DNA from: Sipunculus nudus
Lineage: Eukaryota > Annelida > Sipuncula > Golfingiida > Sipunculidae
Direction of reading: 5' to 3'
Length of the DNA: 64,000 nucleotides
Assembly: GCA_026874595.1 (NCBI GenBank)
Contig: CM049311.1
Location: 71,284,453 to 71,348,452 of the forward strand
Position numbers and translations under genes: made by a program. The notes beneath the pieces were generated by a model. The model was not told where the DNA came from. It ran no database searches and saw only the letters and a program-made list of their open reading frames with translations. This document shows positions 42,926 to 55,900 of the stretch, in pieces; position 1 is the first letter of the stretch; every line of letters begins with the position of its first letter.

Positions 42926-45900
42926 CTCCGAACTCTTTTGCAAACAAAAGCATTTGAAATTAAAGTGACTCTTTAGATGCAATATGCAACATTATATTAC
43001 ACAAAATGAAAATCTTTGTCAACATACTGGTGTCATACAATGGACAAAGCTATCTAAGATCAACATGTATCGCAAATTTCAAGGCAATAAGCTAACACCA
43101 CTGGCTGACATGACTGATGTTTCCAGTGCTGGTAAAAGCCGTTGAAGAGCTGCGGCGATTGACAATTTTGACATCATTTAACCATTTATTCAAAGCATGT
43201 TTCTCCGATATGTTTTACCTTCGTAATGGGGCCAGTTTATTAAAACGCATTGATGGCCAGATAAAATGTGTAAATTTAGCCAGCAGTATGGTGAACTTTG
43301 CAATAACTTTTGTTTTTCCTTCTGGCATTGACGGGAAGGCATAAAGAAGTCTGAATGTTAGAAGTAGTTTCCGACACCGGTGTGCATACAGAACCCTAGA
43401 ATGGGGGGGGGGGGGGGGGGGGTTTAGGCACCATGACACAGGTAAATAAATGTGCCAGGAGTGTTTGTGGACTTGATAAATAACTATCACATGCAGTAGC
43501 ATGGTGGAAAACCTGGCACTGTTCTTCTTTATGAAACGTTTATATTTAGTCGAAAAGAGAGGGTTCGCACCCCTGTGCAAAGTTGGTGTTCGAAAGGATT
43601 ATCTAATAGTGGACCGTTGACCAGCCGTTGAGTGTTTAAACTTATCTAGCTGCCCTTTAATATATATATGGCCGAAAAAAACTAGGACAATAAACATGTA
43701 CTTCAATTCAATTTTCGTAGCCTTACTCCCATTTTTAATGATTAACGGTTCCATCGTTCACACAAAGGGATCATCTGTTTTTATTCGATAACTCAGACTG
43801 TCTAGACATGAGGTAAAAAGCCTGTATAACTTACAATACAATACCTACAGGTACCAGCTAATAAAATGAGCAGATCCTTGGAGCGGCTGTTCAATTATGA
43901 CCGGTGTCAACTGCCAACGATACAACTATCAATCACAGAACTGGGTCCTTATGTCATATTGAGCTGGTACCCTTGTTTATCTATAGGGAAGTGTACTTTG
44001 GGGACAACGACGGCCGTATACTGATTATCAAAGACAAGATAAGACAGACTGGTCGGAAATTCTTCTTTTCTTTTTTAAACTCGTTTATGTAGTTAATCAT
44101 TGCTTCTCATATAGCAAGTGTTAATTACTCAATCACTTTATAATCAGTGGTGTTGTGGACCTAATAGCACGCCAGATCCGAGAGCTTCCCCCAAACGAGT
44201 CAGGGGCGGATTCAAGGGGAGGGGGGGGGGGCGCAGGGGGCCTTTTCTAGGGGAAAAAAATCATAGTACACCGTCACGCCTCCAGTTACAATGTATGTCT
44301 TGCTTTATAATGCATTTAAGCTACCCCAGATTGAATGATTACAACCTAAATTTTCAGAAAATTTCTACACCTTGGAGGGGGTAAGTGTCAAACGAGACTC
44401 CTGTCTGCCATTTTAGCCTCTTCACCAACTGAATGATCCCAAAAATGGACCCATAGTTATCAGCCATGGCCAACATGACCACGTGCTTAGATTTGGTTCC
44501 TTATTTCCTTTAATAGCTTATTATATTCTGTACGTCCGTGTAACGGATGGCAAAGTGGCTGAGTCAATGGAGACCTCTTTAGCTCTCTCATCCGCTTTAT
44601 GACTCCAAGAGGAGGACGCCTGTCAGCCCCAGGAACATGTATATTGAAGAAATTACTAATATAAAGATGCGAGTCTGAATGTGTAGCCTTGATCATGCTG
44701 ACCTTGGTCGATCTCCTCCATTTAGTCCTGAAATTATTGATATAAGGGAGAATCGTGAATAACTGTAATCAGGTTATTACGAAACCTATATTTATCCCCG
44801 CCAGCGAAGGTGGTAGGGTGTTTTATGTGATCGACCGTGTGAGTGAATGTGTGCAAATCCTGCTCTGGCGTGCGAAAATACCTTTTCATCGGTAGCGGCG
44901 TACTTCCTGATGTTGAGTACCTCCGGACGAGGGTTTTAGTATTATTCTCCGAAATACGAGGTTCCAAAAAATTGTATTTTCGATTTGTTTGCGTTCCTCC
45001 AGGAAGTCCACATGAGAAAACAGTGTTGCACACACTGGACGCATACTTTCCAAACGCGTGTCCAAACACTTACGCTACACAACTGTAAAAGATGGTGTCA
45101 TGTAGCGTTGCACTTTCATTCTATATAAAGAAAAGGGAAATGTCATTTTCTCCCCGTTCTCTTTCAACTCGAGCGGGGGGGGGGGGGGGGGGGTTGAAAA
45201 ATATCCAATATCAAGCAGTCCATATAAAGATATTTTTTTTAACTCAAATACAAGTGAAAGCCGGAGAAGTGAATGTATGTGTATGGGGGGGGGGGGGGGG
45301 TTGTAGGTGTGTGCATGTGCCTGTGTGTGTGGGAGCAAGATCTTCAAAAGTTCTAGATGGATTTTTGCGGAAGAATGAGCCATGACCTAAAATTATTTTG
45401 TGAAAGATCGTTTCTATTAATATGCGGATCTGTTTCCAGATACATCAAATTTTGCCCCTCTTTACCTGCTGTCTGGTGTGTTTTCGTACCAAAAAAAATA
45501 AATATAAAGTATATATCCAAATGGTTAGCATATAGTACATACGACAGAACATGATCACTTATTCTGTTTTCCACTTTTATCTCTTTTTAAAAAAGCAAGT
45601 TTTTATTAAATTAATTCCTTGAAATATCATTCAGACTCAAAGCAAATAAATGATTAATTTCCAAGTGAACAGTATTATACAGCCATGGCCGAAGAGAAAC
45701 GTTCTGTGTTATCACAATTATTCTTTCAGTCTAAATTCTCAGTTTCGTCACCAGTAATTTCACATTCGCCCCCTTTTCAGCATCTTGCAAAATTAACAAG
45801 TATCAGTGATACAAGCATCATGAGGCCTACATGTGTGCTTATATTAATTTATATTAATGATATATAGATAAGGCTGTAATAAACTTATATAGTTAAGATT

Positions 45901-46231
45901 ATCGTCTGAGTATTTCCATATACATGCAATAATTTTTTGCCAAAAATATAATTTATATCTCATTAATATCAAGATGCAATTTTAAAGTAATATGTCATAT
46001 CATTTTGTAGTGTATTCCTCGCATTGGGACAAAAGCTCTCCATCACTTACTCACGACCGGCCAACCGAAGTTGATGCTGTTGGGCCCCTCAACCTCTGAC
46101 GTCAGTGAAGCGACAGCACAAATTGCTTACGTTTTTAACGTTGTTCAGGTAAGGTAACAATCATAAATGCACCCTAAGTGAAGATAAAACAACATGTGTT
46201 CCAGTGTTTGAGTACGTCACTTATAAACCAC

Positions 46232-46286
<55 letters not shown>

Positions 46287-49200
46287 ATAAATATGTTTAT
46301 ATATATATATTTATATATATATTCGGTGTGTGCGTGTCAAAATGATGAGCAAACATAATTTTCCCTGTAGTTAGTCATTTTGTGTTGTGTACAAGTATCA
46401 TACCACTTTTTGAATTTTCATGGCGCTGTAATAACTAATTTGGTACAAAGAGCCCATAACGAATTCCCAAAGGAAATGGATAAACAAGAACGTCACCTTT
46501 CTAGGAGAAAAAAAATGCTTTTAACCAGTTTATGGTTTTCTTCTTCCTGTTGTGTAATTAGGCTTATGTGTGAAAATGGTGAATAAAAGAAAAGAAAATT
46601 TCGTCGAATGGGCATGTAGACTGGTTCGGTTGTAACTACCTTCTGCTCTTAACTAATCATAGCTATCATTGACTGAGAACAGCCCGAACTAGGCCGTAAG
46701 CGGCAGGTTTTTCATTTCTACGTTTGTTTGTCATTCATATGATTGGCGAAGGGGACAAGCCTGCAAGTGTCCTTAAACATACCATTCTGCATCAATTTCC
46801 GTGCATTACAGTCTTTTTAATGGTTGGATATCAATCCATACGCTAGAAATGGAAAACAATTCCGGTACGTTCTATCAATGATATGACAGGGAAACATCTA
46901 AGCTGTGAAAATTGATTAATGAGCTGGCTTTCTCTAGTCGGATTTAGAATTGTCACCGACAATGTTCAGTGAAAGAAGATCCATTGCTTACACTGGTTTA
47001 CATCACAAGTTAACGACCATACAGACCATAGTCCACAAGCTTTGATTTTACGTTCAAACTTCCGTGTGTGGAGGCCTGAATATATTGGGAGTTTAAAAAA
47101 CTCGACAGCCTTTCATCAATTAAGCACGGGTCATCTGTCATGTTGATCATTTCACAGGCTCGGGCTTAGCTGTGATAATTTTCTGTTAGAACTAACAATT
47201 TACCAGCCCTTATTAATCTCTTCCCCTTTTGAAAGTATTTTTAATGATCACCTTTCACCAATTAGCGTGTGGTCTCCCGTTTGCAAACCTCCATACGGCG
47301 CAATTTGTTAGCGACTGTTCTCAATAATGAACAGACGAACATTCATAATAGTCTATGGGCCAGGTGGCCTTTCTTAAATTTTGGTATCAGAAAGTTGGCA
47401 AATTCTGTCATACCTTTTTAGAAAGGTTATTACCTCTACTTTTCATTTATGTATAATAGAAGTATCAAATGAGTACCTTAATAACTATTACAGGCCTCTA
47501 AACTCTGCAAACGAAAATATCATTTTGACAAAATGAAATCGGATGAAGGAAACAAAACTTACAAAGATTAGCTTTCACTGGTCCGATCTTCGCACGCGAT
47601 GCGGCAAATTAAAACACAAAAGGTAAAGATTGCATTTAAGGTCATTGCATGTTTACACAGAATATATTAAGGCTATATGACGTCAATATACCAGTTCGAT
47701 TTAAAAAGATTTACTTGTGTTGCAGACACCAACATTTCATTAGTTGCAGAGGTTCCCGTGTGCATGGAATGTCCCTGATATTTCTACCCACATTCGTGAA
47801 TTAGACCATTAGACGTAACAAAAAAGAGATAGACGTCTGGTAAACCGGCAATAAATCTGAGAATGACGTACTTCATAAGCCATGTCCATGGCTGCTTAAA
47901 AAAAGCATTTAGGGGTAAAGGAACCATAAATTGCTAAATCTTTCGATGTACTGATAGCAAAAAAATAAATTAACACTTAAAAAGTTTGTATCCAAGTCTT
48001 CTATGCATTGGAATGATCAACGTGATTATTGATCGAATAATTTAGGTCATCAGAGGTCAAAAGGTCACGAAACTTAGGCCTAAGTGAAAATTTTATATAT
48101 TCAGGCATAAAAGTCTGATAGTTATGCAAATGCATGTATCCACAAAATAAAAGCATGTAATCATGAAGATATTGATTAGGACATTTTTTTACAATTAAGT
48201 GTGTTTTCACTGCCATTATGCGAAAAACATTAATGGCAAAAGAAGGCATTGATTGTTACTTGTTCCATAACCTAAAAAACTGTAGTCTAAGTGATAACAG
48301 TACCTTTTAAAATTAAATAGTAGTATGTTACCTAGGAAATAAATCTTTTATTCTGTTTGCACATGCATTTAACATTTGTAGCTTTAAAAATGTTCCAATA
48401 AAGGCTAAGATACAGCTTTACCTGCATTACCAACTGGCATAAAATTATAATAGTGTAAAGGTTGTATAAATAAGCATGATCATATATAGAGCTCTTCACT
48501 GAATACAAAGGCATCTTAGTGTTTACATACATTTTGCCACATGTCGCAATAGAAAGTAATTCAAACTGATTTGGCTCGAACATTCCTTCGGCTAGAGCAA
48601 CTATACACAAAAAATCAGGCCCATTTGATTCCTCAAAATTTAAGGATTTTTTTTTCTGGTCTATAGTTAAACATCAGTTATTTTATTTTTTTCTTCGAGA
48701 TGTGATTTTTGACAGTCTCTGTTGCAACCTGTAACCCCTGGAAAGGACTTTTCAGACTTTCAGAGTGTAAGATATAGAGAAACAAGTACATGTACATGAT
48801 TAATGTTTCACCCTTGACTGTACATTTATAAAATGGACATCTGCCTGAATACACCCACCTCTCATCCCACTGCATTTAAATATATTCGAATTATGAAATA
48901 TAAAAAATGTAATACATAGAATCCAAAATAAACATAAAAGAACACTATATTTAAAACCAACTGCACCAAAGAATCCCAATACCTCAGACATGTACTAGAG
49001 GGAAAAAGATAAAAGAAAGATAATTATTTCAATATAATTTTCTGAAAATCAAATATCTTAATAATATTTTCCCAGGTGTCAGATATGTTGAAAGGCTCAT
49101 TTTGAAGGAAATCTAGGCAACCTGCAGGTAGCAGCATATTTGCCATGAGGCAATCTCACGAAAGCACCTTGGATATTTCTTATACAAAATGTACATGGAT

Positions 49201-49731
49201 TCCTAATTGAAGGTACAGTCAAATAACCGGGATAATTAAATAAGGTTGACCTGATTGACTATGAATTCTAGTTTTAGAGGACAGGTACAGCAAAAAAAAA
49301 AATTTTTGTGCTTTTATGATAATTTCAATAATTAATCCTAGGATGCCATGTTTACCAGTATATTTAATATCAGCAGGTTTTATCAAACCAAGATAAAGCA
49401 AAGCCAATTTACTAAATGTAGCTCCTAGAATATTTTTTTAAAACTGTTTGATACAAATATTAGTCAATAAATTTGCAGAAAAGGGAATCAAAATCCTGTT
49501 TTTTTGTTCACGTTAATATACAAATTTTTCCTGTAGTAAAAGTAATGATATCCATCTTAACCTTCCGCATCAAAGAGACAATCTTCATTTTTATTTCCAC
49601 TGCAGAATAATATTCTGCAAATGAAGCGACTGATGAAAAAAATGGGTTTTATTCGTCTATAATCCTAAGAAATAAAATATGAAGTCCTTTACAAAACTGT
49701 TATTAAAATTTAGAAATAAACCAATAAACAC

Positions 49732-49784
<53 letters not shown>

Positions 49785-49954
49785 ATATATATTCATTATT
49801 AATATAAAGGACCAGACACTAATAATGATATGCTGATTGTGTGCAAAATCAGTCTTTGGAAGGGGCTGGGCAGGGGCGTAGCCAAAATATACAAAGAGGG
49901 GTGTGTGTGTGTAGGGGGTGGGGTAGGATGGTGATGATAAACCGCTGGCCAGGA

Positions 49955-49991
<37 letters not shown>

Positions 49992-52900
49992 CAGAGAATC
50001 CTTTTCACATTTGAAAACAGGGGAAATCAAATGCATTCATCAATCACTTGAGTAATAAGGTCCCTTGGATAGGTCGAAGATGAAAGTATGTAGCAGCTGT
50101 TAAGAATCTGGAGAGTTATTCACACATGGTCTTTTCAAACCGAATTGGTCATATGGTATTCTGACGTCATGTATCCTTAATTTATTCTATGTAAACCTAT
50201 GCAATGACTTAAAATACAACTTTTACCTTCTTTGCTTTCTTTTGCCGCACAGAATGTGAAGATCGGACCAGTGGAAACTAATCTATTGTTATTTTGTTTC
50301 CCTCAACCGAGGTGAAGTGTCAATATCTATCTTACTATCCGTGAGTCAATCAATATGGGAATTCCAATATGAATTGTTTTTAAAACATTCTACATTTGAT
50401 ATTTAAAATTACAGTAAAACTTAGAAAATTAAAAGAAATAAAACAGAAAAATCTTCTTTTGATCTTTTGGTGGATTTACCAAACAGGACCAACTATATGT
50501 ACAGGAATATTTATGTGAAATTCATTTGTTACGGTCCAAACGGGAATATTGACTGATCAAACATTGTTTACGGTTCATCTTCATGAATTGTGGAGGTACC
50601 TTTCATTGACCTCAGTTACAGTCACTACAATTAAGCACATGCACGTTTATACTCATAACCTAACATATAAACGATAACTATGTGCCTGTAACTGAATTTT
50701 TATCATTTTTAATTTATTCCTCTACTTACAACAGGTCTAGATCATAACCTGTGATTTTACTACCCTTATTGCCGAGGCATGGCGTCCAATAATTGCATAA
50801 ATTGTTTCGAGGTCGCATCCTGACAAATGAATTGCCAGTTGAAAATTAATGAGTAAAATTGAATTATGAGGGACCTTGTCCATTTAGAAAAATGAAATTT
50901 ATATTTTGTTTACTCTTCTGCAGATGATTCACGGGTTTGTAGGGAGTATAGTAGATTTTTATGTGTTCCTGTTTATAGGCGCTACACTGATTAGTACGCC
51001 TCAGTGGACCCAATGGGGAGTTGTTTCGTTTGTTTCAATTATTGATCACTTTTAAGTTTTCTTTGTGAAGAAAACTTGCCATTTAATCTGCTCGTACAGC
51101 TCATTAAGCAATAAGGTCTGTAAGGACAGTTTCTTTTTTTTTTATTACAGTTATCAACCGTAGCGGTATCTCCAACCCTGTCGAACCAGGACAAGTACCC
51201 TCTATTTTTCCGGGTCAGCGCCCCTGAAGCCAAACTGAATCCGGGTCGGCTTGGTTTCTTGAAAGAGTTCGGGTGGAAAAAGGTTTCGATAATCTGCCAG
51301 AATTTGGAGTTCATGCTTGATGTAAGTCCTCTTTACATCGATGGCCGGGTCCAGAATTAATTCAGGGAAATAGGGGGGGGGGGGATAATCCATGAAAAAG
51401 CCAACATAACAAGCTTTTAAAGAAAACCTCTGCCACAATTCGAATAATATGGTAACAGGTAATGAACTTATAATTGTTAAATAACATTGGAATGAATATA
51501 TTTTGCTATGTTTGGAGCTTTGGATAATAATATTTAATATCTTTATGGTTTGTAAGACATCCTTGATCTGGCTTTGTTCAAATTGATTGACTAATTACAA
51601 CAATTATATGATGGGCAGTTGGGGATACACTCACATATACACAAACTCCATCGGGACAGCACACACTCTCGAAGAAAATCCGTTCTGTAGAATTTTTTTG
51701 TATTCACAGAAACACACATGCTTCACAAGGTACAAGTTTCGAAGCCTTCTGTTGGTCTACTAAGTTGCTGAATTCACCACTTTACAGAATTATTATGAAC
51801 ACTAATTCGCTTAGCCACTAGTTTCCACAAGGTCTTTCAGGTTCCGCTTCATCCCGCTAACTCCGCTAGCATTATTTATAGCTGACCGCCAAGAAGCTGC
51901 GAACCTTAACGGAAAGGGCATAGCCTGAGGCTAACTTGTAAATAGATGTTAAAATGAAACATCAAATGAATCAACTGTATTAAGTTTATTATTTATGGGC
52001 ATAATCTTCTCGTTTAGTGCTATCATGGTTAATTTTTTATATATTATATAACGTTATCCCTTAATTACAAACCACAAGACAGTTCGGTCCTTCTTCAGGT
52101 TACATAATTATATTTAAATGAACCCGATTTATTCAGAGACATTTAAATTTCATGGAGCCCAATTATCACAACTTACACATCACTGGTCCCTATACAGTCC
52201 TTTGTTGTGAGCTGAAGGGTTTTGCTACCCAGGTTACATAATCGTCCAGCCCCATACAGCACAGAGTGCTTGCGCTGATTGGAGCAGTAACCGGCTGTCC
52301 TCTTCTGGTGGTTCAACAGTCATGGCAAATTACTTGTCTACTGCAGCGTGGTTTTACACTATAACATTTATATTATAATGAATATTGAAATATATCTTTG
52401 GGTCATACTACCAGGTAAACCATAGTAAAGACTACATAACAAACCATACAAACCTAATTTAAGAGATTGGCGTTATGTTGTAGCTACATATTATGACTTC
52501 TGGTTTGCTTCTGTGAGTATAGGAACCTAAAATCCAAAAAGCTTAATTAAATTCATATCGACCATTTTATACGGAAATTTTAATTTTCAATCGCTATATA
52601 TATATATCTTCTGTCTATGGACAAGGACCAAAGTAAGAAATAAAGTAACATTTATTTTCTTACTGGGTCCAACAAAACACCCTATACTTTAAAAACGAAT
52701 TGAGATAATCTATAATTTTACCAGCAATCGGTAAGGTATTGTTGTAATTTCAGGCCAAGTACAAACTAGAAGACACCTTTCGACAAGAAAACATTACGGT
52801 AACACTTTCTAAAGAGATCTCTAAGGACCCCAAGGACGCTCTAACATTATTAAAGGTAGGATGGTTCTTTTTTACTTATACATACACCACCACATTTTTT

Positions 52901-55900
52901 CCCATGAAATCTTTACAGGTAACTTTAAAATATCCGGGTACTCTGCACTAGCTTCAGTCCTTCAAATAAAATGAAGTGTGTTTTCTGTTTATTTGCGTTT
53001 TTCATATGCGATCATGGACGGCAACATGCTGCAACACATGACACTTACACGCGTCAAACAGGTCTGACTGACTGACTGAAGATGTTTTCGCTTTGTCGAG
53101 CAGCTACAGGTTGCTGTGGTCAAGACCCCAGCCCTGTGCGCTCCTTAAGCATAATTTTGAGAGCCAGCAGACGTGATGCCACCAAGCCAAGCAAGAAGCC
53201 GCGAGAGACCGCCACGCTTTTACCCACATCGATGACTTTTCAGAAAAGCCACAACACCCACCGCCACAAAGGCAAAAGCAACATACATTCCCTCCACCGA
53301 TCCCAGAAGCGGAGACCCAGCCATGCCAATCGAGAGCCGAATTCGATCTGTGAAACGACAGAGCTTCGAGACGAATGCAATTTTATACTTGCAGTTTTTG
53401 CCATTTAGACAACATTAGCAAACAGATGACGATACATCGTTTTTTCCTTTCAGATCAAGATTTAAGCCTGTAAATCTAAATGATATTTCAGTAAAAATAT
53501 AACAAATAAATATGTTTTTAATTAATTAAATGTGGGTTAGGACCACGCTGTCCAAAATAATTGTCCTGGCGCCCGTGCTTAACGCTTAATTTGGCTTCCA
53601 CTTTAAATGTTCATTGTTGCAATATTTCGGTGATATAGTAGGATGCATATATGTAGAGTGTTATAGACATAGGGAGGCTTCCTTACAGTAGCACCTCTTC
53701 AATGAACTTTAAAACTCATACTTTGATAATGGAAGTGAGGGCTTCTCAAATTTTACGTCATAAAGTGGAATTACCAATGCGTTTTCCGGATGCGTTCATC
53801 GCAAAAATCGAGCGGTGCTCAATATCTGCGATTAACCGACCCCGTTGAATATTTCCTAATGGACCTCAGTCGGGTCCGAGAAATGTCTATAGACACGTTC
53901 CCGGCGTTCACTTTATTATTTTCGAGATACGCAACATGGCGAACTAAGGTATAGCAATTTCACCATACAGTAAACTACATACATGTATATCCATTATAAT
54001 ATGAATTACGATGTACTAGTATTTAATGTATGCACAAACTGCTTGCAATCTGCGAATAATCCAATGGAAATTCCGGCACCTATACTTCTCATACATAATT
54101 ATCATATGTTGTATCACTTTTGCAAATATCATATTAAACCAAAGCAAGAATTATATTTCAAGAAATGTATAATTAACTTCAGAATTCCCCAAACTAACAG
54201 TTTTTACCGAAGTCGTCATCAATTCATTCGTTGTTTTTTCTCCTCTATAAATATGTACATGTATAACCTCAAAATGTTTGAATCAGGTGTGCCCGTGTTG
54301 CCTCATAAGCACAGCCAATTAAGTCTTTTTAATACCAATGTATGTTACTGTACTCTATAATAGCGATCAAAACATGTAGAACTGCGAACACGGGTGCCCG
54401 GGACCATACCGGCGACCCCCTAGTCCACGGATTTTAATCGTTGTCGTTGTGTTCTGTGTTTAATAAATTTGCACCTAGAAACCTAACATGTCAGCCTTGT
54501 AAGACGTATTAGCTCACCGTCTGAACGAATAAAAACTGGTTTGAGAAACTATCAATTCATATTTCTCTCGAGTCTGTGAGGCCCATATAAATGCTGCAAA
54601 AGGTTTAACAAGTACCTTTTCTATATAGAATGACAGACACAGTAGGAATTACGCGCATTAATACTTTAATAAATTCATTTGTGAAGGTTTATTCTGCGAT
54701 GTCCTTCACGTTGTTTCTAAAGACAGTTGACGAATGTTGCTACAGGTAAACAGCTATTGAACACATCCGGCTTGTAAAGGTTACCACACGGTACATGAAA
54801 GGGCGGCTGAATAGATAAGTTCCTTCAGGCGAGCCAGACGGTCCTCTGACAATGTATGTCGATCACAGACACATTTCGTTATTAGACAACACGGAGGGCT
54901 ACGCGTTATCAATTCACTTGGGACTGACAGAAAAATGACTAATTGCCATTGCTTTGTGTACCCTGGCAGCAAGCCGTCTCCCCCAGGGCTTTTAGAAATG
55001 TTACTTAATAGCTGCATTGCTGTTGATATACTACTACCATTGGCGAAGGGAAATATCCATTGGGGGATCCAATAGTAGACATACAAATATATATATATAT
55101 ATATATATGTATGTATATTGTCACTTATGGGGTTGTTTTGGGGAGGGGGTAGTCTATTACAATCCTGTACAGGAGATTATACTAACTGTACTGAAGAATA
55201 CTGGTACCCCTTGTTTTTTTTTTTCATCAACTTATGGGGGGCTCGATAGTTTACTTCCACATTTATGGCCGAATCTGGGTAGGACCCCTAGCTGTAATTT
55301 CGTCGGCGTAGTACGGGCTCTTTGACTGTTTCCTAGCTGATTATATTTAATCTGAACTATCTGTGTGATGTATGTAGGAATGGATTGAATTACTTCTCCT
55401 CTTATTTCGCAGGAAAAGGATTCCAGGATTATCTTTGGGTTTTTCCTCGAACCGATAGCTCGGACGGTCTTCTGTCAGGTATGTAAGAAAATCTTTAGAT
55501 TTGATATCCTAATGTATTATACGACAAATTAATACATATCTCCGAGTGCCGAAGGGTAATATGCCTAAAAATAAATATCCCAATATATCGCTGAATTATG
55601 ACGACATTCGTAACATTTTTAGGCTTTTCAATACTAGGCCAAGAAATATTACATGAAAGAACTATAAGCGAAACAGTTCTTTTTGCCATGACTGCAGCTT
55701 TTTGAAAGATTATTTAGAGTCCGTACCGCGGTTAAGCGGAATATATAGGGTAAGAAACAAGGTCCCCTGCCCATGACAAGAACCCTCCGTGCTACATTCA
55801 TTTAATTGTTCACCCGTGTATTTTGAAAACGGCATGATGCAGTAGGAGTATATCATTATAACATAAGCAATCATGCAGAATATAATGAAATTACGGTGGC

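Larger units (their letters stand above)
42921..46010. other. Intron 1, last part
   Basis: No gene seen. G-runs lie at 43403-43422, 45175-45193 and 45285-45300; a CAGGGGCGGATT repeat end is at 44201 and a SINE-like head at about 44535. The last bases (CATTTTGTAG) are the exon 2 acceptor. Confidence 0.5.
46149..51150. other. Intron 2
   Basis: About 5 kb with no gene. It holds (TA)n tracts at 46235-46283, 49737-49780 and 49957-49989, an inverted pair of a dispersed repeat (47535-47712 and 50130-50312) and a CAGGGGCGTAGCC repeat end at 49872. Ends TTTATTACAG. Confidence 0.6.

Noticed and set aside
44734-45069. 111-codon minus-strand frame before exon 2
   Set aside because: No domain recognised; an opposite-strand frame of similar size overlaps it, typical of chance openness.
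53082-53408. 108-codon plus-strand frame in intron 4, richer in GC and in Arg/His/Ser
   Set aside because: No domain and no match to the receptor family at this point; exons 4 and 5 join in phase without it.
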